Assembly (NCBI RefSeq): GCF_000730645.1
Contig: NZ_BBIU01000022.1
Coordinates: forward strand, 1-64,000
Reading direction: 5' to 3'
Source: Pseudomonas parafulva NBRC 16636 = DSM 17004
GTDB taxonomy: Bacteria > Pseudomonadota > Gammaproteobacteria > Pseudomonadales > Pseudomonadaceae
Length of the DNA: 64,000 nt
Shown: positions 1-11,696 of the stretch, one piece after another
Numbering within the stretch: position 1 is the stretch's first letter
How the letters are laid out: the number at the start of each line of letters is the position of its first letter
Notes under the pieces: model-generated
Database searches by the model: none
Seen by the model: only the letters and a program-made list of their open reading frames with translations
What the model was told of the DNA's origin: nothing
Position numbers and translations under genes: made by a program

Positions 1-29
1 ACAGAGGTGGCGTGGGTGCCTGGGATAGC

Positions 30-1964
30 TCAGGCACGGAACTGGCCCAAGCTTGCCCGCAACTGCGCCGCCAGGTCATCCAGTACCTTGCTGCTGGCGG
101 TGGTCTGCATCACCACCTCGGCCGAGCGCTCCGCCTGGACGTGGATGGTTTCCACCCGCCCCCGCACCGCCTGGGCCCCACTCGCCTGTTGCTCAGCCGC
201 ACGGGTGGCCAAACCGATGGCCGCGTGCACCTGCTCCACCGCCGCCTGTACCGACTGCTGACGGCGCTCGTTGTCACGCAACACCAGCAACCCTTCATTG
301 GCTTTCACCCCCGCCTGGCTGATGGTGGCGACGGCTTCCTTGGCACCCTTCTGCAAGGCGGCGATATGTGCCTGGATGTCTCCGGTAGAGCTCTGGGTCT
401 TGCTCGCCAGGGCGCGTACCTCGTCAGCGACCACGGCAAAGCCCCGGCCCGTTTCACCGGCACGCGCGGCTTCGATGGCGGCGTTCAGGGCCAACAGGTT
501 TGTCTGCTCGGCAATGCCATGGATCACCGTCAGCACCACCTCGATCTGCTCACTCTGCTTGGCCAGCCTTTCGATTACCTGGGAGCCCGCATCCACCTGG
601 CCAGCCAGGTTCTCGATCAGGCCGGCCAACTGGGTAGAAGTGCGGGTGTTTTCATCGGTCGCCTGGCGGATATCCACCACCTGCTGCAGCGCGGCCTGCA
701 TCGCATGGCTTTCGGCCTGGGCCTCGTCGGCCATGCTCGACAGGTCGCGCAGGCTGGCAGCCACTTCATCACGCTGCAGCGCGGCAGCCGCATCGGCGCC
801 GGCGTTACGCTGGGCCATGGCGCCGATCTCCACCCCGGTGCGCTGAGCCACCTCACCGGCCTCGCGAACGATGGGCTGCAACTTGTCGACAAAACGGTTC
901 ACGGCCGAGGCCATGTCGCCGATCTCGTCACGGCTGTCCATACGCACCCGCTTGGTCAGGTCGCCCTCCCCGGCTGCCAGGTCGTCGAGCGCCGCGATCA
1001 GCAGGCGCAACTTGCTCACCACCCGCCGGCCCAGCACCACGGCCACCACCAGCAATACCCCCAGCCCTACCAATACAAGACCCAGGCCAATGCGCCAGCG
1101 CAGCTCGCCTGCCGCATCACGAACCGTCTGGGCGGTATTGGCCTGCATCGCGGCGGCGCTGCCTTGCGCCTTCTCCAGGCGCTCGCGCAAGGTCTTGCCG
1201 CTGTCGGCGGCAGCGCCCACCAGGCTGTCGCCCACCAGTTGCTCGCCACTGGCAATCAGGGCAGCGAAACGTTGGTCGAGGGCCGCCAGCTGCTGGTCGA
1301 TGCCCGCTGTCGACACGCCCATCAGTACCTTGCCGATCTCCGCACCATTGGGGTTGATGGGTGCCTCCACGACATACACAGCCGGGTCGCGGCGGGCCGC
1401 CTCGATGACCTTGTCCAGCGCACGCTCACCCTGCCCCTTTTCCATCAGGGCCTGGTTGATGGGGTTTTGCCGGTTCAGGTAGCGGGTCAGGTGCTGGCCC
1501 TGGGCGTCGTCGTAGATGACGAACAGCACGTTGGGGTTGCGCTGGGCACGCCTGGCGAAATCGGAAAGCACCGGTACATCGTTGTCCCAGATGGCCCGAG
1601 GTGCCACCGAAGCCAGCAGTTCGGCCATATCGTTGGCCGATTCCTTCAGGCTTTTCTCGAGGGTGCCGCGCAGTTGCTGCTGTTCGGCCTGCAGGCGCTC
1701 CGAAAGGCCTGCACTCAAGCGCTGGCGGGTACTGCTGGACAACCCATCAAGGCCGGCGCGGACATCTTGCCCGGCCTGCTCCAGGTCGCCAGTGAGTTGC
1801 TGGCTGTCCTGGCCCAGCCGCTCGCTCAGGTCGGCCTCAAGGGCAGTGACTGTGCTTCGCGTGAGGGCAACAGCCACCAGTACCTGCACCAAAAGGGCGA
1901 TACCCAGGGCCACAAAGACAGGCCGCAAAAGGCGGCTTCGTAACAGTGAGAGGATGGCAGACAC
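30..1964 (-). CDS. Methyl-accepting chemotaxis protein
   Basis: Transmembrane chemoreceptor, 644 residues, that should signal through CheW/CheA to the flagellar motor. Visible parts are a first membrane segment at about residues 12-34, a periplasmic region at 35-290 rich in Ala, Gln and Glu, a second membrane segment at 291-311, a HAMP domain at about 312-365 and a cytoplasmic signalling coiled coil. The conserved hairpin ([20 protein letters not shown]) lies at about 484-503. No CheR-tethering pentapeptide is seen at the C-terminus, which ends LGQFRA. I chose a GTG start at 1964 because GAGG sits just upstream and the next residues form a normal N-terminal anchor; an in-frame ATG at 2120 would add 52 unlikely residues. 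The ligand cannot be told from sequence. Confidence 0.93.
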   Translation of the reverse strand: MSAILSLLRSRLLRPVFVALGIALLVQVLVAVALTRSTVTALEADLSERLGQDSQQLTGDLEQAGQDVRAGLDGLSSSTRQRLSAGLSERLQAEQQQLRGTLEKSLKESANDMAELLASVAPRAIWDNDVPVLSDFARRAQRNPNVLFVIYDDAQGQHLTRYLNRQNPINQALMEKGQGERALDKVIEAARRDPAVYVVEAPINPNGAEIGKVLMGVSTAGIDQQLAALDQRFAALIASGEQLVGDSLVGAAADSGKTLRERLEKAQGSAAAMQANTAQTVRDAAGELRWRIGLGLVLVGLGVLLVVAVVLGRRVVSKLRLLIAALDDLAAGEGDLTKRVRMDSRDEIGDMASAVNRFVDKLQPIVREAGEVAQRTGVEIGAMAQRNAGADAAAALQRDEVAASLRDLSSMADEAQAESHAMQAALQQVVDIRQATDENTRTSTQLAGLIENLAGQVDAGSQVIERLAKQSEQIEVVLTVIHGIAEQTNLLALNAAIEAARAGETGRGFAVVADEVRALASKTQSSTGDIQAHIAALQKGAKEAVATISQAGVKANEGLLVLRDNERRQQSVQAAVEQVHAAIGLATRAAEQQASGAQAVRGRVETIHVQAERSAEVVMQTTASSKVLDDLAAQLRASLGQFRA

Positions 1965-2124
1965 GGTGTAACCCTCGTGTTTTCTGGCGCCACTATTTTG
2001 ATGGCATCGACAGATATTTCTTACAGCAAGGGTTGTGCCGGGGCAGCGGGGATAAGCGCCAAGGTTGAGCAATCTACGGGCGCGGGTACAGTCGCGCAGA
2101 GGCCGCAACAGGCATTGCACAATG

Positions 2125-2157
2125 AAAAACGCCGCGCCCCCTTACGGGGACGCGGCG
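2125..2157 (-). terminator. Rho-independent terminator after purA
   Basis: A GC-rich hairpin (arms CGCCGCG/CGCGGCG extended by C-rich/G-rich bases around a TTA loop) is followed on the minus strand by TTTTT. It lies about 20 bases beyond the purA stop and should end the hisZ-purA transcript before the chemoreceptor gene. Confidence 0.85.
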
Positions 2158-2179
2158 TCAGGTCGACCTGGCAGGCCGA

Positions 2180-3487
<1,308 letters not shown>

Positions 3488-3527
3488 TCACGCAAACTTG
3501 GTTGCCGGCCTTTGCCGACGCAGAAAC

Positions 3528-4715
3528 TCACTGGGCCAGCGGCAGAACCTGCCAGCGCCCGTCTTGCTGAATCAATTGCCGATCACAATCCGCTTCGAAG
3601 GCAGCACTCAACGGCTGGCCAGGCAGCGCCTGGACCACTCGCTGGCCCTCGTTGCGCAACTGGCAGACTTGCTGCCAGAGGGCCGCATCGCCACTGTCCG
3701 GCATCCAGATGCCGCCCGTGGGCAATACGACCTCCGCTCGCCCCAGTGTGACCAGGGTCTTCAAATCCGTGGAGAAACCAGTGGCCGGGCGCGCCCGACC
3801 GAAATCAGCGCCAATGTCATCATAGCGCCCACCCTGGGCGATCGATTGACCTTCGCCCGGCACGAACACCGCAAACACCACACCCGTGTGGTAGTTGTAA
3901 CCGCGCAGCTCGCCCAGGTCGAAGTACAGCGGCAGGGCCGGGTAGCGCGATGCCAGGCGATCCGCGATCGCCAGCAGGTCGTCCAGCGCGGCCAGTACGC
4001 TGGCCGGCGCACGGCCCAGGCGTACGCGGGCCTCGGCCAGCACCTCGCGGCCGCCGCACAACTCGACCAACGCGCGCAACATGTTGCCCAGGTCCTTGGG
4101 CAAGTCGGCGGTCAAGGCCTGCACTTCATCCACGGCCTTGCGCTGCATGGCGTCGAACAGTTGCTGTTCCACAGCGCCGGACAACCCGGCAGCACGGGCC
4201 AGGCCGCGGTAGATGCCCACGTGGCCCAGGTCCATGTGCACGTCGGGCACATCGGCCAGTTGCAGCGTGGCCAGCATCAGGCTGATGACTTCGACGTCAC
4301 TGGTGGGGCTGGCATCGCCGTACAGCTCTGCGCCCAACTGGATCGGGCTGCGCGAGGTGGACAAGGCCCGCGGCTGGGCATGCAGCACGCTGCCGGCGTA
4401 GCACAGGCGGCTTGGGCCTTCACGGCGCAAGGTATGGGCATCGATGCGTGCCACTTGCGGGGTGAAGTCGGCGCGAAAGCCCATCAGGCGGCCGGACTGC
4501 GGGTCCACCACCTTGAAGGTGCGCTGGTCCAGGTCCTGGCCGGCGCCGGTGAGCAGCGACTCCAGGTACTCGATATGCGGCGTGACGACCAGTTCGTAGC
4601 CCCAACTCTGGAACAGGTCCAACACCTGGCGCCGCGCGATTTCGATGCGCGCAGCCTCAGGTGGCAGTACTTCCTCGATGCCATCTGGCAGCAGCCAGCG
4701 GTCTACCGTTGCCAT
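3528..4715 (-). CDS. hisZ: ATP phosphoribosyltransferase regulatory subunit
   Basis: HisZ is a catalytically inactive paralogue of histidyl-tRNA synthetase that forms a complex with the short form of HisG and is needed for the first step of histidine synthesis. The 395-residue protein shows the class II synthetase core ([16 protein letters not shown] at about 78-93, YAGSVLH at 106-112) but stops before an anticodon-binding domain, which separates it from HisS. The start at 4715 gives [10 protein letters not shown]; upstream in-frame codons to 4856 look non-coding. It sits between the hflC terminator and purA and is probably co-transcribed with purA. The partner hisG is not in this window. Confidence 0.94.
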   Translation of the reverse strand: MATVDRWLLPDGIEEVLPPEAARIEIARRQVLDLFQSWGYELVVTPHIEYLESLLTGAGQDLDQRTFKVVDPQSGRLMGFRADFTPQVARIDAHTLRREGPSRLCYAGSVLHAQPRALSTSRSPIQLGAELYGDASPTSDVEVISLMLATLQLADVPDVHMDLGHVGIYRGLARAAGLSGAVEQQLFDAMQRKAVDEVQALTADLPKDLGNMLRALVELCGGREVLAEARVRLGRAPASVLAALDDLLAIADRLASRYPALPLYFDLGELRGYNYHTGVVFAVFVPGEGQSIAQGGRYDDIGADFGRARPATGFSTDLKTLVTLGRAEVVLPTGGIWMPDSGDAALWQQVCQLRNEGQRVVQALPGQPLSAAFEADCDRQLIQQDGRWQVLPLAQ

Positions 4716-4889
4716 TACGCCATTTCCCCTCTGGTCCGGGCGGCCGCCCGCAGGCCAGCCGTCAGTAAAGCCGGTATCGCGCACAGCAACGGGCAGCACT
4801 GATCCCAGCGCAGCCACCGTACCCGATACCCTCGAATTGCCTTGCGAGCTGAGCAAACCGTCAACCGGCGCGTGCCAATCAACCTTGCA

Positions 4890-4920
4890 GACGCAAAAAA
4901 GCCGGGAAATTTCCCGGCTG
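4890..4920 (-). terminator. Rho-independent terminator after hflC
   Basis: A perfect palindrome AGCCGGGAAATTTCCCGGCT at 4900-4919 is followed on the minus strand by six T residues. It ends the long nnrD-to-hflC series before hisZ, implying that hisZ-purA has its own promoter in the 4716-4890 stretch, where I see no other feature. Confidence 0.88.
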
Positions 4921-5002
4921 ACTCATGATACACCCGTTTTCATTCAGGATGCACCCCGCCAGGCGTTTTAGCTGCCAGGCGGGGCACCAACCCGAACGAG
5001 CC

Positions 5003-5872
5003 TCAGGGCCGGCTCTTGTCCATGAAGCGGAAGAACTCGTTCTTCGGGTCCAGGACCAGTACATCGCTCTTGCTCGAGAAGCTGTCACGGTACGCTTGCA
5101 GGCTACGGTAGAACGCGTAGAAATCGGCGTCCTGGGTGTAGGCCTTGGCGTAGATGGCAGCGGCCTGGGCATCACCGTCACCGCGGGTTTCCTCGGCTTC
5201 ACGGTAGGCCTCGGCCAGCAGTACGCGGCGCTGGCGATCAGCGTCGGCACGGATGCCTTCTGCCAACTCGTTACCCTTGGCGCGGTGCTCGCGGGCTTCA
5301 CGCTCACGCTCGGTGCTCATGCGGTCGAACACGCTGCGGTTGACTTCCTTCGGCAGGTCGATGGCCTTGACGCGAACGTCGACAACCTCGATACCCAGCT
5401 CCTTGTTGGCCATGCGGTTAAGCGAAGCGGTGATGTCTGCCATCAACGCGTCACGCTCACCGGACACCACCTCGTGCAGTGTGCGTTTACCGAACTGGTC
5501 ACGCAGGCCGCTTTCCAGGCGACGGGACAGACGCTCGTCGGCGATCTGCTTCATGCCGGAAGTGGCGGTATAGAAACGCTCGGCATCCTTGACGCGCCAT
5601 TTGGCGTACGCATCGACCATCACCGCTTTTTTCTCCAGGGTCAGGAACCGCTGGGTGGGGGCGTCGAGGGTCATGAGGCGTGCGTCGAACTTGCGCACCT
5701 GGTTCACGTACGGAATCTTCACGTGCAGGCCAGGCTGCACATCCGCCTGGACCACCTTACCGAAGCGCAGCAGCACTGCCCGTTCGGTCTGGGCCACGAT
5801 GTAGAAGCTGTTCCAGGCCACAATACCCAGTACCACAGCGACGATCAGGGCGATCAGCGATCGGTTGCTCAT
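5003..5872 (-). CDS. hflC: HflC, FtsH protease modulator
   Basis: Membrane-anchored SPFH/prohibitin-type protein that forms the HflKC complex around the FtsH protease and modulates turnover of membrane proteins. The 289-residue product has one N-terminal membrane segment (about residues 4-22), then the band-7 domain with the typical AQTERAVLLRFGK start, and an Ala/Glu-rich coiled coil (about 180-240). The start overlaps the hflK stop by one base (TGATG), indicating translational coupling. It is the last gene before the terminator at 4890-4920. Confidence 0.96.
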   Translation of the reverse strand: MSNRSLIALIVAVVLGIVAWNSFYIVAQTERAVLLRFGKVVQADVQPGLHVKIPYVNQVRKFDARLMTLDAPTQRFLTLEKKAVMVDAYAKWRVKDAERFYTATSGMKQIADERLSRRLESGLRDQFGKRTLHEVVSGERDALMADITASLNRMANKELGIEVVDVRVKAIDLPKEVNRSVFDRMSTEREREAREHRAKGNELAEGIRADADRQRRVLLAEAYREAEETRGDGDAQAAAIYAKAYTQDADFYAFYRSLQAYRDSFSSKSDVLVLDPKNEFFRFMDKSRP

Positions 5873-7062
5873 CAGCGGCTCTCCCTAGTGCGCAGCGGTT
5901 GCTGTTGCTGTTGCGTGTCCTGCGCCGCACGGGCAGCGGCTGCATCATTCGCCGACGATACGCCGCTGCTTGGCGCGGCCGGGTTGCGGCTGCCTTCGAC
6001 CATCTTGTCCAGTGGCAGGTAGAGCAGGTTGTTCTGCCCGTCCTTGGTGGCCACCATGACTTTGCTCGAGTTGCTGTAAACCTCTTGCATGGTCTCCAGG
6101 TACAAACGCTGGCGGGTCACGTCAGGCGCCTTGCGGTACTCGGTGACCAGCTTGACGAAGCGGTCGGCCTCACCTTTGGCACGGGCGATGACTTCGTCGC
6201 GGTAGCCGTTGGCGTCCTCGATGATGCGCTGGGCCTGACCCCGAGCCTCGGGTACCACACCATTGGCGTAGGACTCGGCCTGGTTGCGGGCACGCTGCTC
6301 GTCTTCGCGGGCACGGATCACGTCATCGAAGGCTTCCTGCACTTCACGCGGGGCTGCCGCGCTCTGTACGTTGACCTGGGTCACGGTGATGCCGGTACGG
6401 TAGTTGTCGAGGAAGCGCTGCAGGCGTTCGCGGATATCCACGGCCATCTGCTCACGGCCTTCGGTCAGCACCTGGTCCATAGAAGTGGAGCCCACCACAT
6501 GGCGCAGGGCACTGTCGGTCGCGTGCTGCAGGCTCACCTCAGGCTGGTCGACGTTGAGCACGAAGTCCTGCAGGTTGGTGATCTTGTACTGCACGGTCAG
6601 CGGCACTTCGACGATGTTCTCGTCTTCGGTCAGCATCTGGCCCTGCTTGGTGTAGGCACGCTCACGCGTGACGTTTTCCATGTACTTGCGATCGATGGGC
6701 GGGAAGTAGATGTTCAGGCCGGGACCGACCGTTTCATAGTACTTGCCGAAGCGCAGCACCACGGCTTGCTCCTGCTCGTCGACCACGTAGACAGCGCTAT
6801 ACAGCCAGATGGCAGCCAGCACGGCCAGGCCGATGCCCAGCAGGCCCAGGCCACCACCCTTGCCGACATTGCGGTCACCGCCGCCGCCACGTTTTTTATT
6901 ACCGCCGAACATGCCATTCAGGCTGTCCTGCAGTTTGCGGAAGGCCTCGTCCAGATCCGGTGGCCCTTTTTTGTCACCGCCACCGCCGCCGCCACCATTA
7001 CCGCGGCGACCGCCCCAGGGATCCTGATTGTTCGAGTTGCCACCCGGCTCGTTCCAAGCCAT
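5872..7062 (-). CDS. hflK: HflK, FtsH protease modulator
   Basis: Partner of HflC in the inner-membrane complex that regulates FtsH. The 396-residue protein has a Gly/Asn-rich cytoplasmic leader (residues about 7-36 and 53-72), one membrane segment at about 72-93, a band-7 domain beginning VVDEQEQAVVLRFGKYYE, and a long coiled coil. The C-terminal tail is Ala- and Gln-rich (QQQQQ). The ATG at 7062 follows GGAGAG with good spacing and gives MAWNEPGG; the ATG 12 codons earlier lacks such a site. It lies 96 bases downstream of hflX. Confidence 0.96.
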   Translation of the reverse strand: MAWNEPGGNSNNQDPWGGRRGNGGGGGGGDKKGPPDLDEAFRKLQDSLNGMFGGNKKRGGGGDRNVGKGGGLGLLGIGLAVLAAIWLYSAVYVVDEQEQAVVLRFGKYYETVGPGLNIYFPPIDRKYMENVTRERAYTKQGQMLTEDENIVEVPLTVQYKITNLQDFVLNVDQPEVSLQHATDSALRHVVGSTSMDQVLTEGREQMAVDIRERLQRFLDNYRTGITVTQVNVQSAAAPREVQEAFDDVIRAREDEQRARNQAESYANGVVPEARGQAQRIIEDANGYRDEVIARAKGEADRFVKLVTEYRKAPDVTRQRLYLETMQEVYSNSSKVMVATKDGQNNLLYLPLDKMVEGSRNPAAPSSGVSSANDAAAARAAQDTQQQQQPLRTRESR

Positions 7063-7158
7063 AGCGCTCTCCATCTGATAAAGCAAAGACGCGCCCACGG
7101 CGCGCCGTCCAATGCTACAGAATGCCTGTCATTGCTGCCCGGCGACGTCGACGAGCAT

Positions 7159-8460
7159 TTATTGCAAAGTGTGTTGCTCGACAAACACTTGCGGCTCCAT
7201 GCCTTCCCGGCTGACCAGGCGGTTGAGCTCGACCCAGGGCAGCCGCACACTCAGCAGGCTGCGCCCTTCTTCATCATGCGCTTCACTCTGCACCGCGCCC
7301 AGGTCAAAGAATTGCGCGCGCAAGCGGGCAAAACGCTGCTCCAGGCACAGGGTGCCAACAAACAGATCATCGCCGAGCAGCTCGGCAACCGCCTGGCCAA
7401 CCAGCTCCAGGCCACGCCCATCGCGTGCCGACACCCAGACCCGCTCGGGTTTGCCGTCGGCATTGCGCTGGATCTGCGGCTCGACATCTTCAAGCAGGTC
7501 GAGTTTGTTATACACCTCGAGGATCGGCAAGCCTTCGGCGCCAATCTCTCCCAACACCGCCAGCACCTGCTCGATCTGCTCCATGCGCTCGGGCTCATGG
7601 GCATCGATGACGTGCAGCAGCAGGTCGGAGTTGCTCGACTCTTCGAGCGTAGCCCTAAAAGCCTCGACCAGCTTGTGCGGCAAGTGGCGGATAAAGCCCA
7701 CCGTGTCGGCCAATACGATTGGCCCCAGGTCGTCCAGTTGCAGGCGGCGCAGGGTTGGGTCGAGCGTGGCGAACAGTTGGTCGGCGGCGTACACCTCGGA
7801 CTGAGTCAAGGCGTTGAACAGTGTGGACTTGCCGGCGTTGGTATAGCCCACCAGCGAAACCGAGGGGATGTCTGCCCGCTTGCGGCCGCGACGCGCCTGC
7901 TCACGCTGGCTGCGCACCTTTTCCAGCCGTGACTTGATCTGGCGTATGCGCACCCGCAGCAGGCGGCGGTCGGTTTCCAGCTGGGTTTCACCCGGCCCGC
8001 GCAGGCCGATACCGCCTTTTTGCCGCTCAAGGTGCGTCCAGCCGCGTACCAGACGGGTACTCATGTGCTCCAGCTGGGCCAGTTCGACCTGCAGCTTGCC
8101 TTCATGGGTACGCGCCCGCTGGGCGAAAATATCGAGGATCAGCCCGGTACGGTCGAGCACACGGCACTCGAACACGCGCTCGAGGTTGCGCTCCTGGCTG
8201 GGCGTGAGGGTGTGATTGAAAATCACCAGGTCTACCTGTTCGGCATGGACCAGGTCGTGCAATTCCTCGACCTTGCCACTGCCAATCAGGTATTTGGCGG
8301 AAGGCTGATGCCTTGTCACCGTGACCAGCGAGACGATGTCGGCACCTGCCGACAGCGCCAGCTCCTGAAACTCCTGCGGGTCTTCACGCGCCTCAGGGTT
8401 CTGACCTTCCAAGTGAACGAGCAAGGCCCGTTCACCACCACCGTGGCGCTCAAAGAACAA
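7159..8460 (-). CDS. hflX: Ribosome-associated GTPase HflX
   Basis: HflX is a translational GTPase-like protein that binds the 50S subunit and, in E. coli, splits stalled ribosomes under stress. The 433-residue product has the N-terminal HflX domain with the glycine-rich GIGLRGPGETQLETDRR stretch, then a G domain with G1 GYTNAGKST at residues 205-213, G3 DTVGF and G4 NKLD. It starts 12 bases after the hfq stop, matching the widespread miaA-hfq-hflX-hflK-hflC order, and is probably co-transcribed with it. Confidence 0.96.
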   Translation of the reverse strand: MFFERHGGGERALLVHLEGQNPEAREDPQEFQELALSAGADIVSLVTVTRHQPSAKYLIGSGKVEELHDLVHAEQVDLVIFNHTLTPSQERNLERVFECRVLDRTGLILDIFAQRARTHEGKLQVELAQLEHMSTRLVRGWTHLERQKGGIGLRGPGETQLETDRRLLRVRIRQIKSRLEKVRSQREQARRGRKRADIPSVSLVGYTNAGKSTLFNALTQSEVYAADQLFATLDPTLRRLQLDDLGPIVLADTVGFIRHLPHKLVEAFRATLEESSNSDLLLHVIDAHEPERMEQIEQVLAVLGEIGAEGLPILEVYNKLDLLEDVEPQIQRNADGKPERVWVSARDGRGLELVGQAVAELLGDDLFVGTLCLEQRFARLRAQFFDLGAVQSEAHDEEGRSLLSVRLPWVELNRLVSREGMEPQVFVEQHTLQ

Positions 8461-8472
8461 TGCAGGCTCCTA

Positions 8473-8733
8473 TCAGGCGTTGCCTGGCTCGCTGTCGCCG
8501 CTCTCGGAATCGGACGGGCTTGGCAGACGAACCGGACGGGCAGGTACGACAGTGGAAATGGCGTGCTTGTAGACCATCTGGCTGACGGTGTTTTTCAGCA
8601 GTACCACGAACTGGTCGAAGGATTCGATCGAGCCCTGCAGCTTGATACCGTTGACCAGGTAGATCGAAACCGGAACCTTTTCTTTTCTCAAGGTGTTCAA
8701 GTAAGGGTCTTGTAGCGAATGCCCTTTTGACAT
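8473..8733 (-). CDS. hfq: RNA chaperone Hfq
   Basis: Hexameric Sm-like RNA-binding protein that pairs small RNAs with mRNAs and, in pseudomonads, works with Crc in catabolite repression. The 86-residue protein has the family start [20 protein letters not shown], the Sm1 region [15 protein letters not shown] and the Sm2 motif YKHAIST, followed by a short acidic Ser/Asp/Glu-rich tail. The start at 8733 is chosen over an ATG three codons earlier because AGGAG stands eight bases before it. The 94-base gap to miaA contains an AT-rich stretch that could carry an extra promoter. Confidence 0.97.
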   Translation of the reverse strand: MSKGHSLQDPYLNTLRKEKVPVSIYLVNGIKLQGSIESFDQFVVLLKNTVSQMVYKHAISTVVPARPVRLPSPSDSESGDSEPGNA

Positions 8734-8827
8734 ATGCCGCACTCCTGTAAGGATAAATAATTGGAAAATCTGGAAAAACGATAAATTGGGCCGCCCATCG
8801 CAAGGATAGACGGCAATCAGCAGGGAC

Positions 8828-9799
8828 TCAGCTCAATATGGAGATGGCCCCAAGGTATTTCAAGGTGCGGGACAGATTGTCGCAGGCAAGGCTGTCGAGC
8901 CACTGCACGCCCGGCCAGCCACGCAACCAGGTGAACTGCCGCTTGGCCAGCTGCCGGGTGGCAATGATACCGCGCTCGCGCATCTCATTCTCATCCAGTA
9001 TGCCGTCCAGGTAGTCCCAGACTTGCCGATACCCCACAGCCCGTATAGACGGCAACCCGGCGTGCAAGTCACTTCTGGCTCGCAGCATTCGGACCTCGTC
9101 GACAAAGCCCTGTTCCAACATCTGTGAAAATCGTAACGCAATTCGGTGATGCAGAATGTGACGATCTGTAGGCGCTATCGCCAAACTCGCGACAGTATAG
9201 GGCAAATGGCCGCCCGCGCCTGCGTCTGCGCCGCTACTTTCAGCCAATTGACGCTGGCGATGGGCCGTCATGCTCTGGCCGCTGACGCGGTACACCTCAA
9301 GCGCCCTGATCAACCGCTGAGGGTCGTTGGGATGAATGCGGGCAGCTGATTCCGGGTCGACCTCAGCCAGTTGCCGGTGCAGCGCCGCCAGGCCCTGCGC
9401 CTGCGCCAGGGTTTCCAGCTCGGCGCGCACCTGGGCGTCCGCTGCCGGCATGTCCGCCAGGCCGTCGATCAAGGCCTTGTAGTAGAGCATGGTGCCGCCC
9501 ACCAGCAGCGGGATGTTGCCCCGCGCGGTGATCTCGCCCATGACCTGGAGGGCGTCGGCGCGAAACTGCGCCGCCGAGTAGCTTTCGGCAGGGTCGCGAA
9601 TATCGATCAGGTGGTGCGGGTGAGCCGCCAGCATGGCCTTGGACGGCTTGGCCGAGCCAATGTCCATGCCCCGGTATACCAACGCCGAATCAACGCTCAC
9701 CAGTTCACAGGGCATGACCTTGCTCAGCTCGATGGCCAGGTCGGTCTTGCCGGACGCCGTCGGGCCCATCAGGAAGATTGCAGGGGGCTTGCCACTCAT
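8828..9799 (-). CDS. miaA: tRNA dimethylallyltransferase
   Basis: Adds the dimethylallyl group to adenosine 37 of tRNAs that read U-starting codons, the first step of ms2i6A formation. The 323-residue protein begins with the P-loop GPTASGKT at residues 12-19 and contains the family signatures [37 protein letters not shown] and the RAVGYRQVW region. The start at 9799 lies one base after the mutL stop, which supports coupling and excludes the 36-codon upstream extension. Order mutL-miaA-hfq is conserved in many gamma-proteobacteria. Confidence 0.97.
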   Translation of the reverse strand: MSGKPPAIFLMGPTASGKTDLAIELSKVMPCELVSVDSALVYRGMDIGSAKPSKAMLAAHPHHLIDIRDPAESYSAAQFRADALQVMGEITARGNIPLLVGGTMLYYKALIDGLADMPAADAQVRAELETLAQAQGLAALHRQLAEVDPESAARIHPNDPQRLIRALEVYRVSGQSMTAHRQRQLAESSGADAGAGGHLPYTVASLAIAPTDRHILHHRIALRFSQMLEQGFVDEVRMLRARSDLHAGLPSIRAVGYRQVWDYLDGILDENEMRERGIIATRQLAKRQFTWLRGWPGVQWLDSLACDNLSRTLKYLGAISILS

Positions 9800-9800
9800 G

Positions 9801-11696
9801 TCATCGGCCGCGCAAAAAGAGTTTGTCCAGGTCATCCAGGCCCATCTGCGTCCAGGTAGGGCGCCCGTGGTTGCACTGGCCGCTGCGCTCGGTGTTTTCC
9901 ATGTCACGCAGCAGGGCGTTCATCTCCGGGATCGCCAGGCGCCGGTTGGCACGCACTGCACCGTGGCAAGCCATGGTGCCGAGCAGTTCGTTGAGGTGCG
10001 CCTGAATGCGATCACTGGTGCCGTATTCCATCAGGTCGGCCAGAACATCCTGTACCAGGCGGTTGGCCTCCGCCTGCTTGAGCAATGCCGGGATCTGGCG
10101 AATCGCCAGGGTTTCCGGGCCAAGGCGCTGCAGCTCGAAGCCCAGTCGCTGGAACCACTGGCCATGTTCCTCGGCGCAGTCGGCTTCGCGCTGGCTCAAG
10201 GCCAGGGTTTCGGGCACCAGCAGCGGCTGGCCACTGAGGCCTTCGCTGGCCATGGCCACCTTCAGCCGTTCGTACATGATGCGTTCATGGGCCGCGTGCA
10301 TGTCCACCAACACCAGGCCGACCGCGTTTTCGGCCAGGATGTAGATACCCTTGAGTTGCGCCAGGGCATAGCCCAACGGCGGAATATCGCCCTGGCTCTC
10401 CGGCAGCGCGGCAGGCGCGGTGGCGCCTTCGGCCAGCGGCTTGTAGAACTCGCGGTACACCGCCTGTGCCTCAGCCGCGGGCAACGGCTGCGACGGGCGC
10501 GGCGTGTACGTGTACTGGTAGCCGGCGCCGCTGCCCCCGTTGCTGAACGACGGCTGGGCACGGGGTGGTTCCAGCACCGCAGCCGCCAGGCGCATTTCGC
10601 CTTGCGGGCCGAATTCGCCAGCCTGCTGGCCGGTGGGGCGCACAGCCTCGGGCACGGCAGCCGGGGCAGCCAACTGGTCCTCTGGCCGCACATCGGCCAG
10701 GGCGCGGTGCAAGGTGCCGTAGAGAAAGTCGTGCACCGAACGCCCTTCACGGAAGCGCACTTCGTGCTTGGTGGGGTGCACGTTGACGTCGACGCCGTTG
10801 GGCTCAAGCTCAAGGAACAGCACGAACGTGGGGTGCCGGCCATTGAACAGCACATCACGGTAAGCCTGCCGCACGGCGTGGGCCACCAGCTTGTCGCGGA
10901 CCGCACGGCCATTGACGAAGAAATACTGCAGGTCGGCCTGGCTGCGCGAGAACGTCGGCAGCCCAACCCAGCCCCACAAGCGCAGGCCGTTGCGCTCTAC
11001 CTCGATGGGCAGCGCCTGCTCCATGAAGCCCGGGCCGCAGATGGCGCCCACCCGCCGCGCACGGGCCGTTTCGTCATGAGCCTCGTGCAGGCTGAGAATG
11101 CTCTTGCCGTTGTGGCGCAGGTGGAAGGCAACATCAAAACGCGCCAGCGCCAGGCGGCGCACCACTTCCTGCAGGTGATCGAACTCGGTTTTTTCGGCCT
11201 TGAGAAACTTGCGCCGGGCCGGCGTGTTGAAAAACAGGTCGCGCACTTCTACCGACGTGCCCACTGGGTGAGCCGCCGGCTGCACCCGCGGGGTCATCTC
11301 ACGGCCTTCGGTTTCCACCTGCCAGGCTTCGCTGGCACTGGCGGTACGCGAGGTGAGGGTCAGGCGGGCAACGGAGCTGATCGAGGCCAGCGCCTCGCCC
11401 CGAAAGCCCAGGCTCAGTACCCCTTCGAGGTCTTCCAGCTCGCGGATCTTGCTGGTGGCGTGCCGCGCCAGCGCCAGCGGCAGGTCGTCGGCAGAAATCC
11501 CGCCGCCGTCATCGCGCACCTTCAACAACTTCACGCCGCCCTGCTCCACCTCCACGTCGATACGACGGGCCCCGGAGTCCAGGCTGTTTTCCAGCAGTTC
11601 CTTGGCGACCGAGGCAGGCCGCTCGACTACCTCACCCGCCGCAATCTGGTTGGCCAGCCGCGGGCTGAGCAGCTGGATGCGGGAACCGCCGCTCAT
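9801..11696 (-). CDS. mutL: DNA mismatch repair protein MutL
   Basis: Links MutS mismatch recognition to strand removal. The 631-residue protein has an N-terminal GHKL ATPase domain ([17 protein letters not shown] at about 15-31, RDDGGGI, GFRGEAL), a Pro/Ala-rich linker at about 340-440 and a C-terminal dimerisation domain ending in the [13 protein letters not shown] region. Residues 465-476 read [12 protein letters not shown], matching the endonuclease motif DQHA(X)2E(X)4E except for Met in place of Gln, so this MutL is likely to have its own nicking activity, as expected in MutH-lacking pseudomonads. It overlaps the amidase gene upstream by four bases. Confidence 0.97.
   Translation of the reverse strand: MSGGSRIQLLSPRLANQIAAGEVVERPASVAKELLENSLDSGARRIDVEVEQGGVKLLKVRDDGGGISADDLPLALARHATSKIRELEDLEGVLSLGFRGEALASISSVARLTLTSRTASASEAWQVETEGREMTPRVQPAAHPVGTSVEVRDLFFNTPARRKFLKAEKTEFDHLQEVVRRLALARFDVAFHLRHNGKSILSLHEAHDETARARRVGAICGPGFMEQALPIEVERNGLRLWGWVGLPTFSRSQADLQYFFVNGRAVRDKLVAHAVRQAYRDVLFNGRHPTFVLFLELEPNGVDVNVHPTKHEVRFREGRSVHDFLYGTLHRALADVRPEDQLAAPAAVPEAVRPTGQQAGEFGPQGEMRLAAAVLEPPRAQPSFSNGGSGAGYQYTYTPRPSQPLPAAEAQAVYREFYKPLAEGATAPAALPESQGDIPPLGYALAQLKGIYILAENAVGLVLVDMHAAHERIMYERLKVAMASEGLSGQPLLVPETLALSQREADCAEEHGQWFQRLGFELQRLGPETLAIRQIPALLKQAEANRLVQDVLADLMEYGTSDRIQAHLNELLGTMACHGAVRANRRLAIPEMNALLRDMENTERSGQCNHGRPTWTQMGLDDLDKLFLRGR

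Noticed and set aside
12..1943. 643-codon open frame on the plus strand
   Set aside because: It is antisense to the chemoreceptor, is rich in His, Gln and Arg, has no recognisable motif, and arises from high-GC codon use.
5680..7932. 750-codon plus-strand frame across hflC, hflK and hflX
   Set aside because: The longest shadow frame in the area, but it crosses three proven genes and their gaps and shows no family resemblance.
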